From contig CM023536.1 in NCBI GenBank assembly GCA_013350335.1, positions 9,072,207 through 9,136,206 on the forward strand: DNA of 64,000 bases, in the 5' to 3' direction. The first letter of the stretch is position 1. The number at the start of each line of letters is the position of its first letter. A program made the translations under genes and the position numbers. The notes beneath the pieces were generated by a model. That model made no database searches, was not told the DNA's origin, and saw only the letters and a program-made list of their open reading frames with translations. Source of the stretch: Chimonanthus salicifolius (taxonomy: Eukaryota; Streptophyta; Magnoliopsida; Laurales; Calycanthaceae). Shown here one piece after another: positions 33,796-47,100 of the stretch.

Positions 33796-35174
33796 ACTGA
33801 CACCATGTTGAGTATGTCTAAGTTCAGTCAATGGTAACAGAAGGGGTCGATCTTGGGTTCTTGATTAGCCAAATTGAACAAGTAATTTGAGTGTCAGTGG
33901 CTGAAGCACATGAGATGGAGATGATGCTAATCTGTGCATCAGTCAGAACTATCTGAAGAGGTTGAACAAGTAGAATTTGGGGATAATTCTTTGTTCAAAG
34001 AACTGCAGAAAAGGAAAATACAACATGATAATTGAGCACCAAGCTGAAACAAAAACAAAAAGAAAACATTACAGCAACCCAGAGCAGCCAGTTTTGAAGT
34101 TACAGAGAAGAGCAAAGACCTGTCCATACAGCAGTGGGATTGTGCAAGAAAAAGAAAGCAAAAGCATCGCCATCAGCCACCTTTTTTTCTCCATTCAATT
34201 GTGTTATAATTTTTATTCCATGTTTTAATTAATAAGGGAACGTGAGATTATTAGAAATATGATTTTCAAATTATTTTGTTCATGTATAATGAAAATTTCA
34301 ATTTTATTTTCATTCTTTTATATGAATAATTCGACTATTTTATTATGCTTCCGTCGTTGAATCAAGGATTTAATCCCAACACCTTTTTATGTTGACAGAT
34401 ATTGTCATACTTAAAATTAAGTTTAGAAATCAATTTGTATAGATGAATGCTCCCATGCTTAATGGTTAATGGTCGATCTAGTACTAATGGCGGGTTCACT
34501 TGATGGGTCTATTTCTATTCAATTTGACAAGTTAGTGGGCCAATTTTGAATGTGAGATCAAATCTAACATAATTTACATAAGAATTATTTTAAAAAACAA
34601 ATCAAACTCTGTTGTTCTATTTGGTTGGACTCTAATTATAAGTTGATTCAGCCTCTAAGACAGTTCAATTTGAAAAAAAAATTATTGAGCATTTTTGTTA
34701 TTTATTTTTTATATTTCATAAGGATTGATTTCGGATCTAAAAACAAATTTAAGATATAGGAGGTATTGAGTTCAATTGATCCAAGAGAGGGCTCGACCAC
34801 ACCATTGTCTTGATAAAAGGTGTTTTATTTATTTTTTATTCTCTTTTACTAAAAAGGCCACTTTCATTATTTACAATTATAATATTATGATTGCAAATGC
34901 TTTTCAACTTTTCATATTTTCCATAATATAAAAGTATATTATGTTATTATATATTATTCTAATTTTACAGATTAGAGTGATTTAAAATAATTTATATCAC
35001 GGGTTGAGTTTGTAGAAGTTATAATAAATGTGATTTAATGATTTAATTGACCGTTCGATTTTTAACACAGCATGATATGAATACTATCAGCCTGGTTTTG
35101 GACGAACCAGTTATATGGACGCAGAGTTTCTCTGATACGTGACAATCTAAACCAGAGTTTTGTGTTTCCTGTCC
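33796..35174. other. AT-rich spacer upstream of the PPR gene; no gene recognised
   Basis: It contains short ORFs with no recognisable domains. A stretch at about 34750-34830 faintly resembles a SINE box B (gagttcaattgatcc). The PPR promoter must lie in the right end, but I see no clear TATA box. Confidence 0.4.
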
Positions 35175-37070
35175 ATGAGCAGAAGCAGCATCAACAGCTG
35201 CTACGGCAACATCAGAAAATTGGTTTCAGCTGGATTTTACTCAGAAGCTCTCTCCTTATACTCAAGAGTTCATGCCTCTGGTTTCCACCCTGACGACTTC
35301 ACCTACCCTTTTCTTCTCAAAGCCTGTGGAAAGCTACAATCATCGTCCCAAGTTCAAACGATCCACGCCCATGTCCTCAAAACTGGTTTTCTCCACGCCC
35401 ATGTCCACACAGCCACCGCTCTTGCGGCCTCTTACTTGAAACTCCACCTTTTAGAAGATGCCCACAACGTGTTCGCCGAAATTTCCCAAAGAAACTTAGC
35501 TTCTATAAATGCGGCCATTTCTGGCTTCTCTCAAAATGGGTGTTTTAAAGAAGCTCTGGAGGCATTCAAAATGGTGGGAGTCGAAGGATTCCATCCTAAT
35601 TCAGTCACGATTGCAAGTGTCTTTCCTGCCTGTGAAATTGCCCAACAGGGCTTACAGATACACGGCTTGGCGATAAAAGTGGGGCATGAAATGGATATCT
35701 ATGTTGCCACTGCAGCTGTTACCATGTATTCTAATTTCAGAGATCTGGGCTCGGCTCTGAGGGTCTTTGAAGTGATTCCTGAAAAGAACTTGGTGAGTTG
35801 CAATGCCATGATTTCAGGGCTTTTGGTGAATGGGTATCCTCACAGGGTCGTGGATCTTTTCGGGAAATTGAGAGGAGAGCTTCTTTTGGAAAGACCCAGT
35901 TCTGTGACTTGGGTTTCCCTTCTTTCTGCGTGCTCACAGCTTTCAGCTTTGATTCTTGGCAAACAGATACACTGCTTCATCTTAAAGCATGAGGTCAGCA
36001 TTGATATCTTGATGGGAACTGCACTTGTTGATATGTACTCTAAATGTGGGCTTCTGAAATGGGCTCAGCAGATTTTCTTAGGATTAGATGAGAAGAACAT
36101 AGTAACATGGAATTCTATGATCTCAGCGATGCTGTTACATGGCCATTGCGAGATGGCTGTTGATCTTTTCAACCAGTTGAAATCACAAGGATTGGAGCCT
36201 CATATTACCACATGGAATCTGATGATTAGTGGGTTTGTGCAACAAGGAAATGCTATTGAAGCTTTTAGATTCTTCAAGAAAATGCAGTTAGCCGGTGTAG
36301 TAACCCCAAGTCTAAAATCAATGACAAGCCTTTTAAAGGCTTGTTCGGCTCAATCTGATCTCCAACATGGAAAGGAGATCCATGGGCACATTGTTAGGAC
36401 AGTCATTCAAAATGATGACTTTGTTTTGACTGCACTTGTTGATATGTATATGAAATGTGGCTTTCCGCATTGGGCACGCCAGATATTTGATCAAATTGCA
36501 CATGAGATCAATGGTACAGGATTCTGGAATGCTATGATTGCTGGGTATGGCCGTAATCGAGATAACAAATCAGCCATTGAAATTTTCATTCAGATGGAGG
36601 AGGCAGGAGTAAGACCCAATTCAGCTACTTTTATCAGTCTCTTATCAGCCTGTAGTCATGCTGGTTGGGTTGAAAAGGGGCAAGAGTTGTTTAAAATGAT
36701 GAGTAGAGATTATGGAGTTGAACCAACTTCAGAGCACTTTGCTTGTGTAGTTGATCTTTTGGCTCGAGCTGGGCAGCTCGATGAAGCGTGGCATCTAATC
36801 CAAGAAATGCCGAAGCCTTCTCCTTCTGTCTTTGCGACTTTGCTTGGTGCTTCTAGATCCCATTCTAATGTCAAACTCGGTGAAGAGATGGCCGAAAGGA
36901 TTTTAGAAATAGATCCAACAAATCCTGCTGCCTTTGTTTTGCTGTCAAATATTTATGCTGAGCAAGGAAAGTGGGTGGAGGTTGAAAGGTTGAGAGAGAC
37001 GATGAAGGAGAAGGGAGTGAAGAAAGTTCCAGGCTTTAGCTGGATGGCAGTGAGGGAAGAAGTTACATAA
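35175..37070 (+). CDS. PLS-class pentatricopeptide-repeat protein, E subgroup
   Basis: An intronless 631-codon gene. The start is ATG at 35175: the frame is open only 8 codons further upstream (TAA at 35148-35150), with no earlier ATG. Almost the whole protein is tandem PPR helical pairs of P, L and S type (for example FHPDDFTYPFLLKACGKL, LVDMYSKCG, NIVTWNSMISAM, RPNSATFISLLSACSHAGWV). The last 70 or so residues are the E1/E2 region (ATLLGASRSH ... PAAFVLLSNIYAEQGKWVEV ... KVPGFSWM). No DYW domain follows. Proteins of this class bind organellar RNA in mitochondria or plastids and usually take part in C-to-U editing, recruiting a DYW partner in trans. The N-terminus enters the first repeat quickly, so targeting is not obvious. 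It may be an At2g02750-type protein; that is from memory of the layout only. AATAAA lies at 37075-37080. Confidence 0.93.
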   Translation: MSRSSINSCYGNIRKLVSAGFYSEALSLYSRVHASGFHPDDFTYPFLLKACGKLQSSSQVQTIHAHVLKTGFLHAHVHTATALAASYLKLHLLEDAHNVFAEISQRNLASINAAISGFSQNGCFKEALEAFKMVGVEGFHPNSVTIASVFPACEIAQQGLQIHGLAIKVGHEMDIYVATAAVTMYSNFRDLGSALRVFEVIPEKNLVSCNAMISGLLVNGYPHRVVDLFGKLRGELLLERPSSVTWVSLLSACSQLSALILGKQIHCFILKHEVSIDILMGTALVDMYSKCGLLKWAQQIFLGLDEKNIVTWNSMISAMLLHGHCEMAVDLFNQLKSQGLEPHITTWNLMISGFVQQGNAIEAFRFFKKMQLAGVVTPSLKSMTSLLKACSAQSDLQHGKEIHGHIVRTVIQNDDFVLTALVDMYMKCGFPHWARQIFDQIAHEINGTGFWNAMIAGYGRNRDNKSAIEIFIQMEEAGVRPNSATFISLLSACSHAGWVEKGQELFKMMSRDYGVEPTSEHFACVVDLLARAGQLDEAWHLIQEMPKPSPSVFATLLGASRSHSNVKLGEEMAERILEIDPTNPAAFVLLSNIYAEQGKWVEVERLRETMKEKGVKKVPGFSWMAVREEVT

Positions 37071-37080
37071 GAAAAATAAA

Positions 37081-40000
37081 GAAGGATTTAGTATAATACC
37101 ATTTTAAGAGGTGCAGAAGGCTTCCACATTGCCAATCCGTGTAAATTGATAGGGTCAAGCTTCCTTTCAGATTCACATCTGGTTTCTGATGATCGGATTG
37201 ACAAGTTCTATTTTTTGTTGATTAAGGGCTGTGGCCATCCTTGTTGAGTCTGCCTAATTTGGGTTCCTTTTGGGTTGTCCATTCTGCTGGAGACTGGTCC
37301 CAGGGATGAGTTAAAAGGTCATTTTGTCATAAACATGGCCCGTTAAGCCTTGGTGATCCTGCTGTTCTGATCCAACTGGCTAATTGACTACCAAAGCTGC
37401 TGTAAACAGTTTATCAACATCATCTATTTTAATAACAGGTAAGATCTAACAGAAATCAATGCTCTGAAGAACTTCTTGACTACAAAATCCTCATCATCAT
37501 CTATAGCCATTTCTTGTAATTTTTTTATTCAAAAAAGTTTTGATAGTGTATTATCCTACATTAATTCTTTTTTGAGGGAAATCATTGTTGCATGATTCAC
37601 TGTCGACTGGTATATTTTTTTTTTTTTTGGGATGACCACTGTGTCCAAGCCTCTTGGTGCACCCAACTAATCTTTGGGACATACGCAAGCATCCCTACCT
37701 ATAGACACTAGGTAACTCTACGAAGAATGGCCCTCTGTCGACTATTTTTTTCTATTATTCACAACCAAAACATAAGCATTGTCTGCATTTTGCCATTAGT
37801 ATCCATCACTACATGGAGTATTGATGCTTTCACCAACTGGTCTTTTTCTCTCATTAGCAACCTAAAGTTCTAAGCATTGCTTAGTATTTGCCATTAGTAT
37901 CTATCATTTTTTTTTTTTTTTTTTTTGAGTCTTAGTATCTATCAAATATTTAGCGATTTATTTTTTTAAAAAAAACCAATACATCTCTCTCTCTCACACA
38001 CACATGCACCCACAAATAATGGATAGGAGAATGAGTGATGTAAGTGCCAAACTTTTGTTGGGGCTCAAAATATTATAAATAATAATGATGCATAGAGTTA
38101 ATGAAATCAAGCATCATCAGTCTCAATTGACACTGTTGTGTAATTGAGCATTGTTTGGTCTAAAATGACACTGCTACCTTTTTCTTATTGTGTCTTAAAA
38201 TCAAAGTTTGCATACATTTTCTTTGATCAGATAGACTACCAGGAATTATTGAAGAGAAAAAGTTTGAAACTCAAACAATTGCAAAATTTTCAACTTACAA
38301 AATCTTTCAAGCATGGATATTTTGTTACAGAGTTATGATGAATTGAATGGACTCTTATTATGTACAAAGCCATCCCCAACTTTGGCACCTCCTCTGCATG
38401 TCAATTCTGTAATCTAGTTTTATTTCAAGCAGCAACTTCTTCTTCTTTGTTGAGTTGCTGGTTTGCTTCCATTGATTTCAGCTATTTCCAAACCCTGACA
38501 TGTTTGAGTAATACATGAATATGAAAATTTTGAAGTGAAAAACTAAATAGAGAAAGCTAAAATGGCAGATAAATTGATGAAGAAATCAGGAAATAATTTT
38601 AGATATAGGGTTTTAGGCCAAATCAAAGATTTTAATAATAAAAACCCTAAGAAAACCAACTCATAATCCTCTCGATCACTTTCAAGAAAAGAAAGATAGA
38701 CACTCATTTCAACAACATAATTTTGACCTAAGTCAAAATTTGCTAGAGAAATTAGGTTTTCAATCGAAAACAAAATGAACATGAAATTGTTATTTCGAAT
38801 GCAATAAATTCAAGAATTAACTGAGATCCAGAATTAAATGTTATAAAACAATTCACATGTACGCATGGAAATTAAATCTGGCACTACTTCGATTTAACAT
38901 TCATTGAACCTTCTTACCTTAATTTGGTTCTGGAATTATAATTTAATTAAGAATTTGAATGAATGCAACAGATGAAATTAAATTACCATGCAAAAAATAA
39001 AACCAGTTGAAATAAATTTCTCATCGTACAATTATTTGTTAATATATAAGGAAGAATAAAATTAAGATAGAAAATTAACTGTAACTTAGATTGAGAAGAA
39101 TCAGGGCAACGAACAATCTTACAATTTTTAATTTAAAAGGCTCTTTAGGTGATGGTCTGAGAGATTAATGGCCCTGTTTTTTTTTTATTATTATTGTATC
39201 ATCAAATTTGTACAAGTAATCTTGAAGTTGAGTTGATGGATTCTATCTCCAAAGTCCAAATCAGGACACAACTGCAGATCTACAAAGAGGAATCCTCTCT
39301 CGTTAGAAAGCAAAAATAGGAATCCATTCCATTCCATTTCTACTATTCTTGAAGTCAAAGAGGTAAAATAGATCACCTAATTTCCTATCATCCTAATCCA
39401 TCAATCCAACATAATTAAATACCATATTAATATAATCCCATACTAAAGGAAAATAACCAAAAGTAATAGAGTTTTATTTTCAATATTAAAATAAATCATT
39501 GAATAAATATTTTTAATTAAACATTTAATTTCATGGTGAAAATGCATTAAATGACATCAATCAAAGTATCATCCATGTGCGTGTAGTTTAGCTAGTTACG
39601 TCCCGTCTGAAGAAGAAGAATGCAAAAAAGAAGATTTCTTCAGTAAAAAATAAAATTATATCGTATCAATGTTATCTTCCTCCAGTATTGTGATCCATTG
39701 ACAGAATCAGCCATATTTAATAGGTATCAACTTAAACGTACTGAAGAGATTAGAAAAGAGAGTATTAGTTGATACGTATCGTATCGGCTATAGATCTCTT
39801 ATTTTGGTAAATTGCATAACAAACTAAGTAGAATTGGTTAAATAATTGATCCAATTCATCAGCTGGAATCTTAAAGACTCAATTTTGCAACATTTACTAA
39901 ATTTTAATCCATTTAAGGAACTCCAAATTCAGATGACAATTTTCAAACTAGTAAGATTGGTGAATTTGCACCATGTTTCAAAAAAAGAGAAACAGAGAAA

Positions 40001-42535
40001 GATTGAGATGAATCGAAGCTCAGATACCTGTAATCATTTTGAGTTTAGACGACATCCTCTCATAAATTAATGACTTTGTCTTTTCATCATTAAAATATAT
40101 GCGTATTTGTTTATTTTTTCGCGAGAAAAATTCATAGATTTTTGAGGAATAGAGTTTTTGTAACTTTTTTCTGAAGATTTTTTTTTTTATGTTTGTTTAA
40201 CGTCTAAAATGATGACAATAAAACATTAAAACATGCCAAAATTTACTCAGGTATAACAGGGGTTTAAAATTTGTCCAGACAGATAAATCGGTCGATATAT
40301 ATCGTGTACCTCATTTCCATCACTAGATATAGGTTCCACCAAAAATACCCATAAAATTGTCGAGTTATCAAGTTTGGACTAGGATAATTGATCCGATTTC
40401 CTTTTTATTCCTCTATTTGTTTAAGTTTGGCGAGATTAGGTCAACCAATTTATTGAGTTGCAATTCCATTTCTTTAAATTGGGTTTGGGTCAGTTTGGGT
40501 TATGGGTTGGATCACAAAGTTAGGTTTGAGTTTGGTACATCAAAGGTCATGTTTGGGTTGGATCACAAGTTAGGTTTGAGTTTGGTACATCAAAGGTCAT
40601 GTTTGGGTTGGATCCAGGTTGTATTTGGGTTGGCTTGGATCGAGAGAGTGGATTCGGGTCGGTAATGGGTCGGTAGAAGGCCATTTGGGTTTGGGTTGGA
40701 TTTGGATGACAAGTTGAGATTGGGTCAGTTGGGGGAATAGGTACGAAGAGAAGAAATGTTGAAAAAGAAGGCTGCTTTACTTATGTGAAATTGATTTTCT
40801 AAAAAAAATTGAAAACACTTAAAAAGAATATACAGTGAAAAATAGTTTTCACTAAAAAACTAATTTTCATCTAAAAATTAGTACCAACAAACGTACTTTT
40901 AAAATGAATTAATTTGTATAAAACTAAATAGAATTAGTTCATTCTAATTAATTCTCTTTAATCCATACAGATCTTAACTCGTGAAAAAAAAAATAGTACT
41001 GATCCATTTATTCTCATCCATTCATTGAAGTGGAGCCAGCAGGCTCAGTCTATTTTATGATGAATTTGGTTTATTATAACTTTTTTCTTATTACGACTTA
41101 TATAATCTTTATTTGATTCATTTTCGTCATTGATTTAATGAGATAAATCAAATTATTTATTTATAATTTATTTTTAATCTTAAAAATCAAGGGTTAGTAT
41201 CATTTGATCGGTGTCATTATTCATCTATATAATTTTTGTGATCATCAACTCGATGCCACCATCTGACATAGACACCTATTCTATTAAAATATCTGGACTT
41301 TTCAACTCTAGCATTTGCCGGACCTGTCGAGCAATAAGATAGGCATGTCGGTTTTTCCTTTTCTTTTTTTTTCCTATTTTTGAATTTTTAAATGCTTTTC
41401 TTTCGATAAATTCTACATTTTTTGTATTATTTATGGGCTTTCCATCTTTGAATGAATCTACTAATCTTTAATTAAAAAAAGTTTAACTGCTGAAACAGCA
41501 CAAGTGTAATATATTAGGTATATTAAAGTCTTTAAATGTCTTTTTCCTGTCGAAATAATACCGTGTTAATGAAGATATTAATTAACTCAATTAATTTTGA
41601 CTAAAGGCAACATCCATTTTTGGCACTACTCTCATTTTCAGAGCTTGAATTTTCTACTACAAATGTAGGTTGCTTTCCATGGATAGAAAGTGGGCCCCAC
41701 AAGGTGTCAAACTTCTTCTCTTGGTTTAGTATAAGAGATGGTGTTTTCATAATTAGTCATTTGAGTTGCACACATTCATAATTCTACTTCAGTTAATATT
41801 TTGGAGTTTAATAAAAAAAAAAAAAATTGAACCGGTTTGATTGAAATTTCATTTCAAATTCAATATGTGGATCAAATTTCAGCTGAAAAATCAAGGTCTA
41901 GATACTTAATCTTAGGTTGAAAATCATCGGGCATCCTTGTTTTCTTTCTAAAGACGCTTTATGATTTTTACTGTTAAGATCAAGTGTCTAATATTTTATT
42001 TTTTCGCTGAGACTTGGCCTACATTTCGAGCTTGAATGATCTTTCAATCCAACACAATATTCTTCTTCTAAAGATTTATAGTTATTTTTTGAAAAATAAA
42101 AAAATTCAATGTACAAATCATATAAACTTTACTGAGCTCTCCACGGACGCCACCATTTAAAATTTTAAATAGCCCATCTTCAGTGAGGTTCTCCTCACTT
42201 CTCCTACTTTATTCTCCCAGCTTTGAGTAAACTTAGTCATTTCTAAATAAATATTTTTTTAAACTATTTATGTATCGAATTTATTTAAAATAATACTTAT
42301 CTGATCTAGAGTTTCAAAATGGATAATTCAATTTGAAGATAAAAGTTCTTATATTAAAATAAAGAGGTGAAACTTTTAATCCAATTTCATGGGTTTATAT
42401 TAAAGGTATGAAAACTATTTTATAAATAAACCTAATATACACAATGGTTTAAAGAAAATATTTTATTTAAAATAAATAGTGGACTCTAAATCTCATGTTA
42501 CGGCTAATGAAGAAGGAAAAAGCTCTTAGCTTATA
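37081..42535. other. AT-rich spacer between PPR and WRKY genes; no gene recognised
   Basis: Short ORFs only, none with domain character. It holds a SINE relic (about 37640-37745, minus), long T-runs near 37610 and 37905, a ct/ca microsatellite at about 37985-38010, short tatcggc motifs (about 39785 and 40290), and the tandem duplication at 40504. Confidence 0.5.
40504..40612. repeat. 50-bp tandem duplication in a gggttgg-rich stretch
   Basis: Two nearly identical units start gggttggatcacaa (40504 and 40554), with a third broken start gggttggatcc. The surrounding 40460-40740 is rich in ggtttgggt strings, like the bodies of the TAGGG-type hAT elements, so this is probably a decayed member. Confidence 0.65.
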
Positions 42536-42726
42536 CTCCCTCCGTCTCATTTTAGTTGTCTCATTTGAAATATTTGTGTTTTTTAAGAAACTCTCTGTAT
42601 AAGACTAGCATTTCATGTGTTCTCATCAATTTTTTACACACTTTATAATATTCCAATATAAATGAGACAACTATTTTGAGACAATTCCAAAATTCATATA
42701 GGACAACTAATTTGGGACAGAGGGAG
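42536..42726. mobile_element. Stowaway-type MITE (191 bp)
   Basis: It starts ctccctccgtctcatttt, ends in the inverted equivalent (gggacagagggag), and is flanked by TA on both sides. Sequence and size are classic for Stowaway. A decayed relative lies at 51101-51291. Confidence 0.9.
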
Positions 42727-42854
42727 TAGTAAACAAGCAGGTAGGTAAAATAAGTTAGAAATCACAACTTAATAATAGAAAATAGCTAATATATTGTGTG
42801 TATATGCTAATTTTCACTATTTAATTTTTATCAAGTATCAATATAATTGATGAT

Positions 42855-42960
42855 CTCCTCAGCATTACTCGGTCTGTGTGGATAGAGAGGTTTGTACATG
42901 CCCTAAAGATTAATCAGGTGCTCTAAGAGATGAGGTCTAAACACTTTAATTTAAAAAAAA
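42855..42960 (+). mobile_element. 5'-truncated SINE
   Basis: It carries the SINE body strings (gtgtggatagagaggtttgtacatgc, ggtgctctaagag in part) and ends in an A-rich tail, but the tRNA-like head is missing. Confidence 0.45.
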
Positions 42961-43513
42961 ATCAATATAATTTATGAGTTTATTGAAAAAATATATTTAA
43001 ATAAGTATAAAAAAATTAGTTTAATTGAGTTAGCCAAACACCCAAAAGCAATCTGATTAATTCTTCTTCTGGGTTGTCATTTCGTAGGACGTTTGCAACA
43101 TCAAGTTATCAACTAGTACTTGAATGGTATACAGGCCAATACTAATAATCACTCTATTAGTGCCCATTAATGAAAAATCTTAAGATATAGACAAAATTTT
43201 ATCTTAATTATAAAAGTTGTTAGAGAAACCACTGTAATTTGTGAAAACTTTGACCTTGGTGCATGTCAAGGCCAAAGTCGTCACTGCAAAGAATCTGAGT
43301 CATATACTTATGCACATATCATAGTTTGAAAATTTGAAATTGAGACTTTGACTCTGAATCTTATCGAAGTCGAAGAACTTGGCTGACTTTAAACTAAAAG
43401 AAGATTTTAAATAAAAGTTATACGATTTTCTACATTCAAAATCGAATGAAGTCGAGTTAGCTTGAAATCACTCACCATTCTTTTATCATTTTTTAAATTA
43501 TTCCACTATAAAA

Positions 43514-43862
43514 TGTTGGGGCAGAGAACAAGTTCCACATTAATTGTGAAATGGGAGATTTAAGGACTTAGATCACTCTAACTAATGACCTGGCCTTTTG
43601 GGCTGGATATCCACTTCAAAAAAGTGATATCAAACCCATATCCTCAAGCCAACGCATGTGGACTCATGGAATCTCCTAGTCAGACGGGATCGCCGGCTAC
43701 ATTCTATCCGTCGAAGAGCCTTTTTGGAAGAGGGGATTGTTGGGGCAGTGAACGAGTCTCACATTAGGCTATGAACAAAGAGATTTAGGGACTTATAAAG
43801 GATTTGAGTCACTCCACCTAATGGACTAGATTAATTTTTAAGCTGGAAAACCTATCCTAACA
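43514..43862 (+). mobile_element. TRIM (terminal-repeat retrotransposon in miniature), copy 1
   Basis: The terminal repeats are 43514-43620 and 43738-43862, both starting TGTTGGGGCA; the right one ends cctaaca. Between them lie a primer site (aagtgatatcaaaccc, a degraded tggtatcagagcc) and a purine tract (ggaagagggga). The element is 349 bp and has no coding capacity. I see no clean target duplication. The 60-codon ORF at 43585 lies within it. Confidence 0.82.
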
Positions 43863-44128
43863 TAGGAATGGAAATAGATAATAAGTGCATGCACAAGAGA
43901 TGGCCATAATACATTACAATCTTAAAGTTTTTATATATCCAAATGGAGTTTCACCTTTCATATAAACATCACCATAATATTCACTAATTCATCTAACCTT
44001 GTATTTTACATTTTTTGTCTTCCTCCAAAACAAATCCACCACTCTTGGATGAGCCCTAGTTATCCAAAACCAAGTGGTGAAACATCAAATGAAGGCCAAT
44101 CAAACAAGCACCCAAGGGCGAAAACACA

Positions 44129-47100
44129 TCAGTTGATCTGCTCCCGGGTCTCCACTGGAGATGCAGATGTACTCTTAGAGGAGGAAAATGGCAGTGAAGA
44201 TGAGAGGAACATGAAATTCCCCTGTTGGTGATTCGAAGAAGAAGATCTGCTCAAGTAGCTCAGAGCGAAACCATTCCCATTTGAAGAAGTAGAAGAAGAA
44301 GAATATGGATTGACTGCTTGAAGTGGCTCCACCAACTTCACATTCTGGGAAATGGTTTCTCCAGTCCCTTGGTTAACTCCACCGCTGCTGACAATCGATG
44401 TAATTGCAGCTGCTAATGCTGACCTAAAAGTTGGATCCGAGGTTACCGCCTTTGTCGCTGCAGCGACAGTCTCCGTCAACGACTGCTGCGGATAGGCTGA
44501 ATTGTTCTTCTGCAAGTAGGATTGATCAGCAATTTGGTTTTGTTTGTACAAATGAGATCCATAGCTAAGATAGCCATTGTCCCAAGATGTTGGTATGGTA
44601 TTGGATTCAGATGAAGAGAAATTAAAGCTTGTTGAGAATCTATTGAATTGAGAAGATTGGGCTGAGGTTAGGTCCAGTGTGATAGTTGGGTAAGATGGAG
44701 AAGGTGAGATTGAAGGGTTATGTAGGTAGAACTGCCTTGATCTTGTATTGTCAGAGAGGCTAAAGTTTAGTCCATGGAGGTCTGCAGAGGTTGTTGTAGA
44801 AGTTAAGGATCCATTGTTCTGTTGAGAGGTCGACGAGCCAGACATGAGCATGCAGGCGGCGGCCGTAGTGGTGGACGCCATGGCAGTGGCTGAAACTGAA
44901 AGAGGATGGTTGTGGTTTCCTTCGTAGGTGGTGATCAATATAGACATGTCATCAACACATCTCTGTACCTGGATTGAAAAGGAATCATAACTAAATTCAG
45001 AACAAAGTATTGGGACTTGAATTCTTTAAGAAAAGGAACCAACTAGGCATTTACATTGACAAAGTTTATGTGAGAAAATCAACAAATTTATTTTTGAAGT
45101 CCACAATATCCAGGCCTCATAGAGCACCTGAGTATAAAACTAGGGGGATTGACCCTTATATGTTGAAAGTTGGACTTAAACTCAGAACTTTCCACAACTT
45201 ATTGAGATTCTTAACCATCAAGTCATTCCTCACAGGTTGAGAAAAATCAACTAATACAAATTAGATTAACTGTTGAAAGAATGAAACTTGGAAACAATTT
45301 GAAAATTTAGGAAGAAGAGTGTTGGGGTAGCTAACGAGCCCCACATTTATTGTGGGAGAGATTTAGAGACTCATAAAGGATTTGGATCACTCCACCTAAT
45401 AAGTTAGCCTTTTGGACTGGATACCAAGTCCTAACAAGCAGTATCAGAGTCATATTTCCAAGCCAACGCATGTGGACTCAGGGGATCCTCTAGCTGGATG
45501 AAATGGCCGGCGACGTTCTATCTGCCTAAGAACCTCTTTCGACAAGAATTCTTGTAGCAATGAACGGGTCGCACAATGATTGTGAAGGGGGAAATTGATT
45601 TGGGTCATTCCACCTAATGAACTAGCCTATTGGGTTGGATATCCAGTCCAAACAACGATAAAGAAGTACCTGCTTTTTTACTGGGCATCCGGGTGCAATG
45701 GTACACCGATAGTACGCTCGTGGACATGGATTTCCTTTTGAGATTTTCTGTCCATACTTCCTCCATTGGCATCCATCATTCATCTGCAGCATGAAACCAT
45801 GATCCTTCAATATGTGTTTAATATTATACTGTTGGCTTCAAAAAAGTAATTAAACAAGATAATTACCCAATCAATTGAATTTTTCAAAGAAAACGTATAT
45901 ACGTGGTCTTCAATTATCAGTTTATTTTATGTCTTCATTTGTATTTTGAGTTCACCAAATATATATATAGTTGAGTTAACAAAGAAGGAGGACGAACCGT
46001 CGGAGTGTCACATCTTGCTCTAACAGAAACCCTAGCTTTCTTCACAAGTGTCTGCTGTGAAACTTCATCGTCACCACTTCTCAATGTTTTGAGGATCTTA
46101 CTTGGTGGCCATGCCTCTTCAACCTCTTCCTTTGGATCTTCGAAGCTATTTTCAGGGCTCGGATTCGAACGAGGATTTGTCAGTCCACGGGTCGAAACTT
46201 CAAATTTGCAATCCAATCCTAGAGTAAGACCTTCTTCTGATTGTTCTTCTTCCTTGGCTTTACTAGCTCCACCTATCTTCTCCTCCTTCCTGAGCCCACT
46301 AGTAATTGTTCCAAGGCTAAGAGAAACAAGTTCAGATTCTTCAATTTCTTGATCATCAGAAGTTGTTTCAGAAGTCTTCTTAGTTTTTCCCTGTTGAACA
46401 ATGTTGTAAAATTGACATTGGAGTGTTTGGTAATCCTCCGCAATTTTTGACAACATCGTCTTTAATCGTTCATTTTCTTCTCTCACCTCACCCATTTCAG
46501 CTTTTGTCGATTCGAGTTGATCTTCCTAAACCAACCAAATATGAATAGTTAGATCATTGATGTTAAGAGAAATCCATGAATCCTTTTATTTTATGTAACA
46601 TCATTTACCATCAGGAAAGAGGAAAAAATGGAGTATTTGTCTAAAGAAATGTGTTGAGAAACAGCAGATGGATAGAACCTTTCAACGAGATTGTGCTTTT
46701 TCAAATCTCTTAAAATAGAATTTGTTCCAAACATATACGCATGGTTCCTTACTTTGACAGGGTGCAAATATCTAAATTTGACCCTTTTAGATACTTTTTC
46801 AGACCGATTGTCCATACTAAATAGCAGTCAAAAATTTATATCCATTTTTCATGATTTATTAGTTAAGCTCCATTAGTAAGAGAAGTAAACACGCATATTA
46901 GAAATTTATTTTCTAAGAAATTGTTCAAGAAAATTCCCTAACTAACAAACCACAGACGCAAACCCAAATTCTTCATTTTGTGGAGTACTAATTGTGGTAA
47001 TTTTAGAATGATAATAACCTTGAAACTTCTTCAATTTCTAAAATATCTCAAATTTCTGAAATAAAATAAGATTTTATCCAAATTCTACTCCACATAATAA

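Noticed and set aside
35160..35174. PPR start at 35160
   Set aside because: The codon at 35160 is TTG; the first ATG in frame is at 35175.
46005..46450. Plus-strand ORFs opposite WRKY exon 3
   Set aside because: They are antisense shadows of a well-supported exon.
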